The notes under the pieces: generated by a model
What the model was told of the DNA's origin: nothing
Seen by the model: only the letters and a program-made list of their open reading frames with translations
Databases searched by the model: none
DNA from: JACJXF01 sp964404825
GTDB taxonomy: Bacteria; Bacteroidota; Bacteroidia; Bacteroidales; GCA-2748055
Length of the DNA: 64,000 nucleotides
Reading direction: 5' to 3'
Assembly (NCBI GenBank): GCA_964404825.1
Contig: CAYOLQ010000007.1
Coordinates: 1 to 64,000, forward strand
Translations under genes and position numbers: made by a program
In this document: positions 27,974 to 35,915 of the stretch, piece by piece
How positions within the stretch are numbered: the stretch's first letter is position 1
Layout: every line of letters begins with the position of its first letter

Positions 27974-29992
27974 TCAGGGAGTGTCGTACACTCCCTTAAT
28001 TTTTTCCTTCTTCAATACAAGAGCCGTACGTGAAGGAAGGTATAATCTGAGGTGATTTCCCGGTAAACCTACCTTGCCGGAGAGAGTACGATAGCTTATA
28101 GTATGATCAATACGACCCTGACCACCAAAAATTATATCATCAGTATCCAATACTATCTTGTATTTTGAGGGAGAAGCATTTAAACCGTAATCAGGGTATG
28201 AATGTACCGGACTGAAATTAAAGGCAAAATACATATCATCCCTCTCAAATCCCAATACCTGACCATTTTGGTTATCATGAAATAGTCTGGGAGATTCTCC
28301 CCTGAAAATGTGACTTTTACGAAATAGTCTGATCATTTGCCTGTCGAATTCATCAAGAAAGCCAAAGCGCAGAAGTTTATTGCTTGCCAGACTCCACTGC
28401 CGGCGGGCATATTGGTAGGACCAGTTATTTCCTAACCGTGGGAAATCAATCCATTCAGGATGTCCGAATTCATTCCCCATAAAATTGAGATAGCCGTTTC
28501 CTGAAGTTGCAAGAGTAAGTAAGCGTATCATTTTATGGAGGGCAATTCCGCGGTCGACTTCCAGATTTCGGGAAAGTTTATCCATACTGAAATACATCTC
28601 TTTACCAATAAGTCTGAAGATTATTGTCTGATCGCCTACCAGCGCCTGATCATGTGATTCAGCATATCCTATAGTTTTTTCTTCAACCCTTTTATTTGTG
28701 AGTTCGTAATACATTTCACTTACATTCCATTTTTCATCTGCCTTCTCTTTGATTATCCTAATCCAGTAATCTGGTGTACCCATAGCCATCCGGTAATCAA
28801 AGCCCAGACCACCATCAGTTAATTTTGCAGCAAGACCAGGGTATCCCGACATTTCCTCAGCAATTGAAAGAGCTTCAGGATCATTCTCATGTATAAGTGC
28901 ATTTGCAAGACCAAGGTAACAGATGGCATCCTCATCCTGATTATTGTCGAAATACATACTATAGTTCGTAAAATCACGGCTCAGCCCATGATCGTAATAA
29001 AGCATAGAAGTGACTCCGTCGAATCGAAAACCATCGAATCGGTACTCTTTTTGCCAGAATTGAATGTTGGATAAGAGAAAATGAAGCACCTCATGTTTTC
29101 CATAGTTGTAACAAAGCGAATCCCATGCAACATGTTCCCTCTTTGCTCCGGTATGAAAAAATTGCCAGGGAGAACCATCATAGAGTCCAATGCCTTCATT
29201 CTCGTTTCTGACAGCGTGAGAGTGCACAAGGTCCATGATTACTCTTAATCCGGCGCCATGAGCTTCGTCAATCAGTGCCTTAAGTTCTTCAGGCTCTCCG
29301 AAACGGGAGGATGCAGCGAACAAACTGGATACATGGTAACCGAAGGAACCATAATATGGGTGTTCCTGCACGGCCATCAATTGCAAAGTATTATAGCCGG
29401 CTTCTATTACCCGCGGAAGCACTTTTTCCCTGAATTCTTTGTATTGTCCTACCTTGAAATCTTCGGTAGCCATTCCCACATGGGCTTCATAAATAAAAGG
29501 AGGATCATTTTTTAATGGGGCTGAAAATTTCCATTTGAATTCTGTTTCAGGAAACCACACCTGGGCGGAAAAAAGTTTAGTCTCATCGTCCTGCACAGTG
29601 CGCATGGCGTAGGCTGGTATTCGTTCACCATGCCCGCCTGACCAATGCATAGAGAGTTTGTATAAATCCTTATGATGAATTTGTTCCGGTTTAAGCAGTA
29701 GTTCCCAGTTGCCGTTTTCGAGTCGGGAGAAACGGAATGCATCCGATTCTTTCCATTTGTTGAAATCACCGATAAGATAAATTTCAGTTGCATTTGGTGC
29801 CCATTCTCTGAAAACCCAATCGCCGGAAATACGGTGGAGTCCGAAATACAAATGTCCAGTGGCAAATGAAGAAAGCCTTGCCTCTCCGGCAAGTTCTTCT
29901 TTCTTTTGCTGTACTCTTTTCATCCTCTCCTGAATGACTTGAGTATACTGTCCAAGCCAGGAGTCTGATTTTACAATACCGGGTACCTTCAT
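27974..29992 (-). CDS. glgB: 1,4-alpha-glucan branching enzyme, eukaryote-type (GH13_8-like)
   Basis: The 672-residue protein has an N-terminal CBM48 domain (YFGLHRISGDWVFREWAPNA, about residues 48-67) and a GH13 barrel. Visible motifs are VHSHAVRN, FDGFRFDGVTSMLYYDHG (catalytic Asp), SIAEEMSGYPG (catalytic Glu) and GYAESHDQALVGDQT, then FMGNEFGHPEWIDFP. The GVTSMLY and NEFGHPEWIDFPR signatures match the branching enzymes of eukaryotes and of many Bacteroidota more than the classical E. coli GlgB. It introduces alpha-1,6 branches into glycogen in the cytoplasm. It is convergent with the glycogen operon, separated by only three bases, and preceded by a small secreted-protein gene in the same direction. 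Confidence 0.92.
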   Translation of the reverse strand: MKVPGIVKSDSWLGQYTQVIQERMKRVQQKKEELAGEARLSSFATGHLYFGLHRISGDWVFREWAPNATEIYLIGDFNKWKESDAFRFSRLENGNWELLLKPEQIHHKDLYKLSMHWSGGHGERIPAYAMRTVQDDETKLFSAQVWFPETEFKWKFSAPLKNDPPFIYEAHVGMATEDFKVGQYKEFREKVLPRVIEAGYNTLQLMAVQEHPYYGSFGYHVSSLFAASSRFGEPEELKALIDEAHGAGLRVIMDLVHSHAVRNENEGIGLYDGSPWQFFHTGAKREHVAWDSLCYNYGKHEVLHFLLSNIQFWQKEYRFDGFRFDGVTSMLYYDHGLSRDFTNYSMYFDNNQDEDAICYLGLANALIHENDPEALSIAEEMSGYPGLAAKLTDGGLGFDYRMAMGTPDYWIRIIKEKADEKWNVSEMYYELTNKRVEEKTIGYAESHDQALVGDQTIIFRLIGKEMYFSMDKLSRNLEVDRGIALHKMIRLLTLATSGNGYLNFMGNEFGHPEWIDFPRLGNNWSYQYARRQWSLASNKLLRFGFLDEFDRQMIRLFRKSHIFRGESPRLFHDNQNGQVLGFERDDMYFAFNFSPVHSYPDYGLNASPSKYKIVLDTDDIIFGGQGRIDHTISYRTLSGKVGLPGNHLRLYLPSRTALVLKKEKIKGVYDTP
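27976..28006 (+). terminator. Terminator of the glycogen operon, embedded in the glgB 3' end
   Basis: A 9-bp perfect stem, AGGGAGTGT (27976-27984) with ACACTCCCT (27988-27996), closes a 3-base loop and is followed by TAATTTTTT. It starts 6 bases after the stop of the fusion gene. The same bases, read on the minus strand, are the last seven codons and stop codon of the branching-enzyme gene. Confidence 0.75.
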
Positions 29993-30037
29993 GAGAGCTG
30001 ATTTTCAGGAAGGTAAGTTAGTGAATTTTGGGATTGA

Positions 30038-30547
30038 TTATTCTAAATTCAGATTAAATGAATTGATAAACCGATCAACCACCACCTCGGAGGGATATTC
30101 ATTGGATTGTAAAATTCCTATCTGGTACAATCGGTTTCCAACAATGAAGTCTTTCAAAACACAAAAAGTTTGTTCATTTCCAGCCTGAAAATAAATACCC
30201 TCATAAATGTCCTTGCTTATTGCCCATTCAGTTGCTACTACAAGCTCAAGACTTGTAAGAAATCCGTTTTTAGCGGATTCCAGAAGTCCCGACTGTTGCA
30301 TGTGTTCTGCAGGGTATTCGGTATAAGCAATCATCCAGGCAGTATAGGCATCTTCATAGATATAGGAAATCATCTGAACTATTCCTAAACCATCAGTTTC
30401 GATATCCTGAACCTGCCTGACGGGCTCATAAGGAAAGACAATGGAAAAAAGATCCTCTTTAACGAGATGTTGCGCACAGGCTATGGCTGAAAGGAATAAT
30501 ATTCCTGAAATAAGTAAAACAGTTTTTTTCATTGGAGTGAGTTTCAT
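30038..30547 (-). CDS. Small secreted protein of unknown function
   Basis: 169 residues with a clear signal peptide. The start is either the first Met or, more likely, Met6 (30532), which gives MKKTVLLISGILFLSAIACAQ with cleavage after about AQ. The mature part is a mixed alpha/beta domain of about 145 residues beginning with FSIVFPYEP, a pattern seen in PsbP-like or DUF1795-like folds; I do not recognise a named family. It lies 45 bases upstream of glgB in the same direction and may be co-transcribed with it, but its export signal argues against a direct role in cytoplasmic glycogen synthesis. Confidence 0.6.
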   Translation of the reverse strand: MKLTPMKKTVLLISGILFLSAIACAQHLVKEDLFSIVFPYEPVRQVQDIETDGLGIVQMISYIYEDAYTAWMIAYTEYPAEHMQQSGLLESAKNGFLTSLELVVATEWAISKDIYEGIYFQAGNEQTFCVLKDFIVGNRLYQIGILQSNEYPSEVVVDRFINSFNLNLE

Positions 30548-30657
30548 TTAGGATTCATAAATGTATATCACTTTTTTTAGATGGAAGTAATTGTTTATGA
30601 TTTTTTCACTGAAACTGCCCTTAACCATTTATTTTGCTATTTTTACTTTTTTGAAAA

Positions 30658-31608
30658 ATGAAAATCTGGAACGAAATAGATGATTTTAGTGTCAGTAATC
30701 CTGTTGTTACCATTGGAATATTTGATGGAGTGCATCAGGGTCATCGGTTTCTGCTGGACCAGCTGAAGCAAACTGCAAATAAAATTTCAGGTGAAACTGT
30801 AGTAGTTAGCTTATGGCCTCATCCGCGGCTGGTACTAAATAAAGATCCCGAAAACCTCAGATACCTTTCCAGTCTTGAAGAGAAATCTTATCTGATGAAT
30901 CAAGCTGGTATTGACCATTTTGTTGTTCTTCCCTTTACTGAAGAATTTGCTGAAATCGAATCGTGTCCTTTTGTAAAGGAATATCTGGTAAACAAAATTG
31001 GGATTAAGAAACTTATTGTCGGGTTTAATCATAAGTTTGGAAAGAACCGGGAGGGGGACTTTGAAAACCTTAAACTTTGTGCTTCGCTCTATAATTTTGA
31101 GATTGAAAGGATGGAGTCTAAAAGTATTGAAGGGGTTAAGCTGAGTTCCTCGTTGATCCGCGAACTTCTTAACTCAGGAAACCTTCAACTGGCTAACGAT
31201 TATCTTGGTTATGATTATTTTCTAAGGGGAAGAGTTGTTGGAGGAAACCGGATAGGGCGAAAAATTGGATTCCCAACTGCTAATATTGTTCCCGATGATC
31301 CCCACAAATTAATTCCCCGGGACGGGGTTTATGCTGTTCATCTTGATCTCAACGGATACCTTTATCCCGGGATGCTCAATATCGGGTTTCGTCCAACTAT
31401 TGAAAGCGGAATGCCTATTAAAACTGTTGAGGTAAATCTCTTCGATTTTAAAGATGACATCTATGGACAAGAAGTATACCTTCATTTCAGAAATCGAATC
31501 CGCGATGAAAAAAAGTTTTCAGGAATTGAACAACTCAGGGAACAATTGGTTTTAGACAGGGAGATGGCAAAGGAATTACTTGGTGACAAGCGGTTCGGCA
31601 TACAATAG
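30658..31608 (+). CDS. ribF: Bifunctional riboflavin kinase / FAD synthetase
   Basis: This 316-residue enzyme converts riboflavin to FMN and FMN to FAD. The N-terminal FAD-synthetase (nucleotidyltransferase) domain has GIFDGVHQGHR (about residues 22-32) and the SSSLIRELL motif (about 163-171). The C-terminal riboflavin kinase domain has GNRIGRKIGFPTANI (about 197-211), PRDGVYAV and GMLNIGFRPT. The length is normal for RibF. It starts at the only sensible ATG. A TATTTTTA box (30638-30645), one mismatch from the -7 consensus, lies just upstream. The next gene, ahcY, has its own promoter element. Confidence 0.93.
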   Translation: MKIWNEIDDFSVSNPVVTIGIFDGVHQGHRFLLDQLKQTANKISGETVVVSLWPHPRLVLNKDPENLRYLSSLEEKSYLMNQAGIDHFVVLPFTEEFAEIESCPFVKEYLVNKIGIKKLIVGFNHKFGKNREGDFENLKLCASLYNFEIERMESKSIEGVKLSSSLIRELLNSGNLQLANDYLGYDYFLRGRVVGGNRIGRKIGFPTANIVPDDPHKLIPRDGVYAVHLDLNGYLYPGMLNIGFRPTIESGMPIKTVEVNLFDFKDDIYGQEVYLHFRNRIRDEKKFSGIEQLREQLVLDREMAKELLGDKRFGIQ

Positions 31609-31714
31609 ACAGAAGGTCGAAGAAGGTGCAAAAACATTGGTTTCTTCCACATTTTTTCGTTCTGTACAACTCCTGACCATAATCACCCGACTCCCATCTT
31701 ACCAAAAAAATATT

Positions 31715-31722
31715 TACCTTTG
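31715..31722 (+). promoter_or_regulatory. -7 box of ahcY
   Basis: TACCTTTG matches TAnnTTTG exactly and ends 13 bases before the chosen ahcY ATG at 31736. An mRNA starting here would not include the in-frame upstream ATG at 31580, so it decides the start. I see no good -33 TTTG at the usual distance. Confidence 0.5.
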
Positions 31723-31735
31723 CAAAAAAAATAAA

Positions 31736-33160
31736 ATGAACACACAAAGTACCATCGTGGAAGAGCTAAAGTATAAAGTGAGGGATATGAGTCTTGCTGA
31801 CTTCGGCAGGAAAGAAATTGATATTGCAGAGAAGGAAATGCCCGGACTTATGGCAATCCGGAATAAATACTCTGCTACAAAACCACTTAAAGGAGCAAGG
31901 ATAATGGGTTCATTACATATGACCATCCAGACCGCTGTTTTAATAGAAACGCTTAAATCTCTTGGTGCTGACGTTCGTTGGGCCAGTTGTAATATTTTTT
32001 CTACCCAGGATCATGCTGCTGCAGCAATCGCCGCTGCCGGTATTCCCGTTTTTGCATGGAAAGGAGAAACCCTGGAGGAGTATTGGTGGTGTACCGCACA
32101 GGCACTTACTTTTCCCGGGGGAAAAGGACCTACTCTTATTGTTGACGATGGGGGTGACGCCACGCTGATGATTCATAAAGGCTTTGAGGCAGAAAACGAC
32201 TCCCGTGTACTCGATGTTGAACCATCCAACCATGAAGAATCAATAATTCTATCTCAGCTTAAGGAAATTCTTGCCGAAGATAAGAACCGCTGGCATCGTG
32301 TTGTAAAGGAAATAAAAGGAGTTTCGGAAGAAACTACCACCGGTGTTCATCGGCTTTATCAGATGCAGGAGAAAGGCAGGTTGCTTTTTCCGGCTATCAA
32401 TGTTAATGATTCTGTTACCAAATCAAAATTTGATAACCTTTACGGATGTCGTGAATCTCTTGCAGATGGCATTAAGCGGGCAACCGATGTTATGATTGCC
32501 GGAAAAGTTGTTGTAGTTCTCGGATATGGAGATGTTGGAAAGGGATGCGCACATTCAATGAAATCATATGGAGCCCGCGTTATTGTTACCGAAATAGATC
32601 CAATATGCGCTCTTCAGGCTGCAATGGAAGGTTTCGAAGTGAGTACTATAGAAGATACACTCAAAGAAGGTAATATTTATGTTACCACTACCGGTAATAA
32701 AGATGTTATTACGCTGGAATACTTAAAGAAAATGAAGGATCAGGCTATCGTTTGTAACATTGGCCATTTTGATAACGAAATACAGGTCGATCAGCTTAAT
32801 AAATTCAAGGGAGCAAAGAAGCTTAATATCAAGCCTCAGGTTGATAAATATATTTTCGACGATGGTCATGCAATATTCCTTCTGGCTGAAGGCCGGCTGG
32901 TAAACCTTGGCTGCGCAACAGGTCATCCTTCCTTTGTGATGAGCAATTCATTTTCAAATCAGACACTTGCCCAAATAGAGCTCTGGCAGAAACCTTATGA
33001 AATAGGTGTTTACCGACTCCCTAAGCAGCTGGATGAAGAAGTTGCAAGACTGCACCTCGAACAGATAGGTGTGAAACTCACTAAACTTACAAAGGATCAA
33101 TCTGATTATCTCGGCGTTCCGGTTGAGGGGCCATATAAACCGGATCATTACAGGTATTAA
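31736..33160 (+). CDS. ahcY: S-adenosylhomocysteine hydrolase
   Basis: 474 residues from the chosen start (MNTQSTIVEE). The frame is open 52 codons further upstream, but that stretch overlaps the end of ribF, has no family similarity, and lies upstream of the promoter box at 31715. The enzyme splits S-adenosylhomocysteine into adenosine and homocysteine in the methyl cycle. Recognisable parts are GSLHMTIQTAVLIETL (about residues 57-72), SCNIFSTQDHAAAAIAA, the NAD-binding GYGDVGKGCA (about 264-273), TTTGNKDVI, and the C-terminal DHYRY, with Lys and Tyr that reach the NAD site of the partner subunit. Confidence 0.95.
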   Translation: MNTQSTIVEELKYKVRDMSLADFGRKEIDIAEKEMPGLMAIRNKYSATKPLKGARIMGSLHMTIQTAVLIETLKSLGADVRWASCNIFSTQDHAAAAIAAAGIPVFAWKGETLEEYWWCTAQALTFPGGKGPTLIVDDGGDATLMIHKGFEAENDSRVLDVEPSNHEESIILSQLKEILAEDKNRWHRVVKEIKGVSEETTTGVHRLYQMQEKGRLLFPAINVNDSVTKSKFDNLYGCRESLADGIKRATDVMIAGKVVVVLGYGDVGKGCAHSMKSYGARVIVTEIDPICALQAAMEGFEVSTIEDTLKEGNIYVTTTGNKDVITLEYLKKMKDQAIVCNIGHFDNEIQVDQLNKFKGAKKLNIKPQVDKYIFDDGHAIFLLAEGRLVNLGCATGHPSFVMSNSFSNQTLAQIELWQKPYEIGVYRLPKQLDEEVARLHLEQIGVKLTKLTKDQSDYLGVPVEGPYKPDHYRY

Positions 33161-33597
33161 TTTTGTACCCTTAGAATTTCGCCATCTCTGTATGACAGGT
33201 ATTGTACTAATGGATATTTAGCCGGACTTTTAAAAACATTACCGTCGGAACTCAGTAAAAAACTGGAGGAACAACAAGGACATACCATCAGCTCGGGGAA
33301 GGATTCCCCGGGTTCAACATAGCAGCCATCATAATAATCGTGTGTACAGGCTGCATCGAAAACAAAATAATGATACTCGAAATCCTGATATACAATCAAT
33401 CCCCCTACACCACCGTACGGATTCTTAGGCAGAAGTTTCAGTCCACCTGGTGCAAGGCCGCCAAGGTCGCTGTTAATTCCTAAATTGAGGTTAATGCTCA
33501 CATAGGGAAACCTGAAAGCATCTTTTCTGCATGCCGGGTACGAAAAAAGTATCAGAATCGAAACAACAAAGATTTTTATTTTCAAAAGTTTTAACAT
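33157..33597 (-). CDS. Rieske-like small exported protein with a Cys in place of the second ligand His
   Basis: 146 residues from the start chosen at 33597; an in-frame ATG three codons earlier (33606) is possible. The N-terminus is hydrophobic (about residues 7-22) and ends in YPAC, so it may be a lipoprotein. The Rieske pattern is visible: C84-T-H86, then Cys92, then C106-P-C108-C109-SSSF. A standard Rieske [2Fe-2S] site is CxH plus CxxH with SxF after it. Here CTH, the two extra Cys of the structural disulfide (Cys92, Cys108) and the SxxF tail are kept, but the last ligand is Cys109 (TGT), not His. A cluster with three Cys and one His, a different ligand, or loss of the cluster are all possible. 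The gene is convergent with ahcY (the stop codons overlap) and has a TAACTTTG box (33624-33631) upstream. Confidence 0.65.
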   Translation of the reverse strand: MLKLLKIKIFVVSILILFSYPACRKDAFRFPYVSINLNLGINSDLGGLAPGGLKLLPKNPYGGVGGLIVYQDFEYHYFVFDAACTHDYYDGCYVEPGESFPELMVCPCCSSSFLLSSDGNVFKSPAKYPLVQYLSYRDGEILRVQN

Positions 33598-33623
33598 ACT
33601 TTGCATGAATTCAGAAACGTAGT

Positions 33624-33631
33624 CAAAGTTA
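33624..33631 (-). promoter_or_regulatory. -7 box of the Rieske-like gene
   Basis: On the minus strand TAACTTTG matches TAnnTTTG exactly, 18 bases before the first in-frame ATG (33606) and 27 before the preferred one. No -33 element at normal spacing was seen. Confidence 0.4.
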
Positions 33632-33687
33632 ATTATATTTTTTTCTTAACTTTAACGGACAATTAGTTTACATTATTGCAGGAATAA

Positions 33688-34254
33688 ATGAAAGCTGACT
33701 TCGATATCGGAAATCTGTTATACGTGGCTCTTACCATCGTATTCCTTATTATTGGGGCCATGGGTAAAAAGAAAAAACCTGTTCAGCGTCAAACAGAAGA
33801 ATCCCCTGAAAGCACTCCGGTTTCTGAAGATATAAAATCACAGTTTCAGGAATTATTCAGGGAGTTTAATCCTGTTCCACAGGATTATAAGGAAGAAGAA
33901 TATTCGTTTACACCAACTGAAAGCATAGAAGACGGTCCAGTTCTTGATGTTGTTCCTGATGAAAGAATAGAGTCTGTTGAGTATCCTGCATATCAGGAAT
34001 ATGTACCGCCTCTTGACAGTAATATTAATTATAATGATCAGGCTCAGAGTTCTCTGGATACAACCGGCATGGATGAAGGAACACCTGCATTTAATTACCA
34101 GAAGGACGAAGGATCATTGATCTACAATGATCTCACAAAGGAGTACACTTCAGTTCTTTCAGACGAAGAAGAGGAACTGGCAGGTATTGTTGATAATTTT
34201 AATCCAAAATCTGCATTTGTTTATTCAGAAATATTTAACCGTAAAGAATTCTAA
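33688..34254 (+). CDS. Small membrane-anchored acidic protein, unknown function
   Basis: The 188-residue protein has one transmembrane helix near the N-terminus (LLYVALTIVFLIIGAMG, about residues 10-26) followed by a basic KKKKP stop-transfer and a long acidic, Glu/Asp/Pro/Tyr-rich, probably disordered tail. The topology suggests a cytoplasmic tail. I recognise no domain. Codon use is like its neighbours, the frame is clean, and a TAACTTTA near-consensus box lies at 33647-33654, so it is likely a real gene. Confidence 0.6.
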   Translation: MKADFDIGNLLYVALTIVFLIIGAMGKKKKPVQRQTEESPESTPVSEDIKSQFQELFREFNPVPQDYKEEEYSFTPTESIEDGPVLDVVPDERIESVEYPAYQEYVPPLDSNINYNDQAQSSLDTTGMDEGTPAFNYQKDEGSLIYNDLTKEYTSVLSDEEEELAGIVDNFNPKSAFVYSEIFNRKEF

Positions 34255-34314
34255 CATAAATCCTTAGTATCTTTTAAAGCATATCAGGATTATTTTAAAT
34301 CAGAAAAAAAGTTA

Positions 34315-34322
34315 TAATTTTG
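34315..34322 (+). promoter_or_regulatory. -7 box of greA
   Basis: TAATTTTG matches TAnnTTTG exactly and lies 64 bases before the greA ATG, in the 132-base gap after the membrane-anchored protein gene. Confidence 0.45.
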
Positions 34323-34386
34323 CATCAAAGAGTTCAGGCTGCCTGAATTCTTTTTCTTTTATACTTATCCAAACAGGGAGGTTACA

Positions 34387-34860
34387 ATGACAAAGGTAAA
34401 TTACATGACCCAGGAGGGTTTGCTGAAACTCAGGAAAGAGCTGGATCATCTTACAAAAGTTGAAAGACCTGCAATTTCACTTCAGATAGCTGAAGCCAGA
34501 GATAAAGGCGATTTGTCGGAAAACGCAGAATACGATGCTGCAAAAGATGCCCAGGGTATGCTTGAAATGAAAATTTCCCAGCTTGAGGAAAAACTTGCAA
34601 TGGCGCGTATTATTGACGAATCGAAAATTGATACCGAAACAGTTCAGATTATGAACAGGATTAAAATCCGCAACAAATCAAATAACGCTGTTTTGCAATA
34701 TATGATAGTATCCGAAACTGAGGCCGACCTCAAAGCAGGTAAACTCTCAGTTAGCACCCCTATTGCCCAGGCCTTACTAGGTAAAAAATTAGGTGATAAT
34801 GTAACTGTTAAAATTCCATCCGGACAGGTTGAGTATGAGATAGTTGAGATTGCAATTTAG
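34387..34860 (+). CDS. greA: Transcription elongation factor GreA
   Basis: The 157-residue length is typical of GreA. The N-terminal coiled coil carries the family's acidic tip in EARDKGDLSENAEYDAAKD (about residues 37-55), which enters the RNA polymerase secondary channel and stimulates cleavage of backtracked RNA. The C-terminal FKBP-like domain ends with STPIAQALLGKKLGDNV and IPSGQVEYEIVEI. An AGGGAGG-like ribosome binding site precedes the ATG, which is unusual for this phylum. It is followed after 10 bases by a HIT-family gene, probably in the same transcript. Confidence 0.95.
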   Translation: MTKVNYMTQEGLLKLRKELDHLTKVERPAISLQIAEARDKGDLSENAEYDAAKDAQGMLEMKISQLEEKLAMARIIDESKIDTETVQIMNRIKIRNKSNNAVLQYMIVSETEADLKAGKLSVSTPIAQALLGKKLGDNVTVKIPSGQVEYEIVEIAI

Positions 34861-34870
34861 AATATGCACA

Positions 34871-35263
34871 ATGTCTACCATTTTCACAAAAATAGTTAAT
34901 GCCGAGATCCCCTGCTATAAAATAGCCGAGGATGAGAATTATTTTGCCTTTCTGGATATCAATCCACTGGCTAAAGGTCATACACTTGTTATACCGAAAA
35001 AGGAAGTCGATTATATTTTCGATGTCGATGATCAGTTACTTGAAGGCATGATAGTTTTCGCTAAAAAAGTAGCTAAGGCAATCGAAAAAGCTGTTCCCTG
35101 CAAGAGAATCGGGATAGCTGTACTTGGACTTGAGGTGCCTCATGCACATATCCATCTGATCCCCATTAATAAACTCGGCGATATCAACTTTGCCAACCCG
35201 AAATTAAAGTTTTCCGGTGAAGAGTTTGCTGCTACAGCTAAAGCGATCATTTCTCAGCTTTAA
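34871..35263 (+). CDS. HIT-family (HINT-like) nucleotide hydrolase
   Basis: 130 residues from the ATG at 34871. The frame is open nine codons further up, but that would overlap greA, and MSTIFTKIVNAEIPCYKI is the family's usual beginning. The catalytic histidine triad is PHAHIHLIP (about residues 105-113). Such proteins hydrolyse adenosine phosphoramidates or dinucleoside polyphosphates; the in-cell substrate is uncertain. The fold motif INPLAKGHTLVIPK is intact. It lies directly after greA, a pairing often seen in Bacteroidota. Confidence 0.9.
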   Translation: MSTIFTKIVNAEIPCYKIAEDENYFAFLDINPLAKGHTLVIPKKEVDYIFDVDDQLLEGMIVFAKKVAKAIEKAVPCKRIGIAVLGLEVPHAHIHLIPINKLGDINFANPKLKFSGEEFAATAKAIISQL

Positions 35264-35284
35264 ATAAGTAACGATTATCAAACA

Positions 35285-35330
35285 GGGTATTTTTTTTACC
35301 CGGCATTCTGTGTTCTGATAAACACAGAGT
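35285..35330. terminator. Possible termination region between convergent HIT and ruvC genes
   Basis: Two small hairpins occur in tandem: GGGTA/TACCC around a T-run (35285-35301), and a 10-bp imperfect stem with the core CTGTGTT/AACACAG (35305-35314 with 35321-35330). Neither has a perfect downstream T tract, so this is a weak call based mostly on position. Confidence 0.35.
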
Positions 35331-35360
35331 ACAATTGAGTGTGTGAAGTATGGTTTAAAG

Positions 35361-35915
35361 CTATTTCAACCTGTCCGGATTCTTTCTAAGAAAGTCATTC
35401 CAGCTGGTAAAACTTTTCCCGTTACCAGCTGGTTTTGCCTGAAAAAAATGACAAACAGCTGCTGCAAGTCCATCTGTTGCATCAAGTTTTACTGAGTCGG
35501 TTTTGAAATGAAGGATGCGTTCCAGAATATCCGCAACCTGCTCTTTTGAGGCACTGCCCTGACCGGTTATAGACATTTTTATTTTCCGGGGAGCGTATTC
35601 GAAAATGGGTATTTCTCTTGAAAGAGCCGCTGCAATTGCTGCTCCCTGAGCCCTTCCAAGCTTCAGCATACTCTGAACGTTTTTTCCGTAAAAAGGGGCT
35701 TCAATCGCCAGCTCATCGGGGTGATACTTGTCAATAAGTTCAATTACATCCCTGAAAATCGTTTGTAATGTTTTGTAAGGATCTTTTTCTTTTCGCATAT
35801 CAGTAATGCCCAGAGTTAAAAGAAAGGGTTCCTTACCGCGCACTTCTATAACACCATACCCCATGATATTGGTTCCGGGATCAATTCCAAGAATAATTCT
35901 TTCAGCTGACTTCAT
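35361..35915 (-). CDS. ruvC: Holliday junction resolvase RuvC
   Basis: This 184-residue endonuclease cuts four-way DNA junctions together with RuvAB. The acidic catalytic residues are seen in GIDPGTNIMGYG (Asp, about residue 11), ELAIEAPFYGKN (Glu, about 71) and DATDGLAAAVCHF (Asp pair, about 144-147). The C-terminus is about 15 residues longer than the shortest homologues. It starts 4 bases inside the end of the upstream EamA-type gene (ATGA overlap), so the two are translationally coupled at the end of a serS operon. Confidence 0.95.
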   Translation of the reverse strand: MKSAERIILGIDPGTNIMGYGVIEVRGKEPFLLTLGITDMRKEKDPYKTLQTIFRDVIELIDKYHPDELAIEAPFYGKNVQSMLKLGRAQGAAIAAALSREIPIFEYAPRKIKMSITGQGSASKEQVADILERILHFKTDSVKLDATDGLAAAVCHFFQAKPAGNGKSFTSWNDFLRKNPDRLK

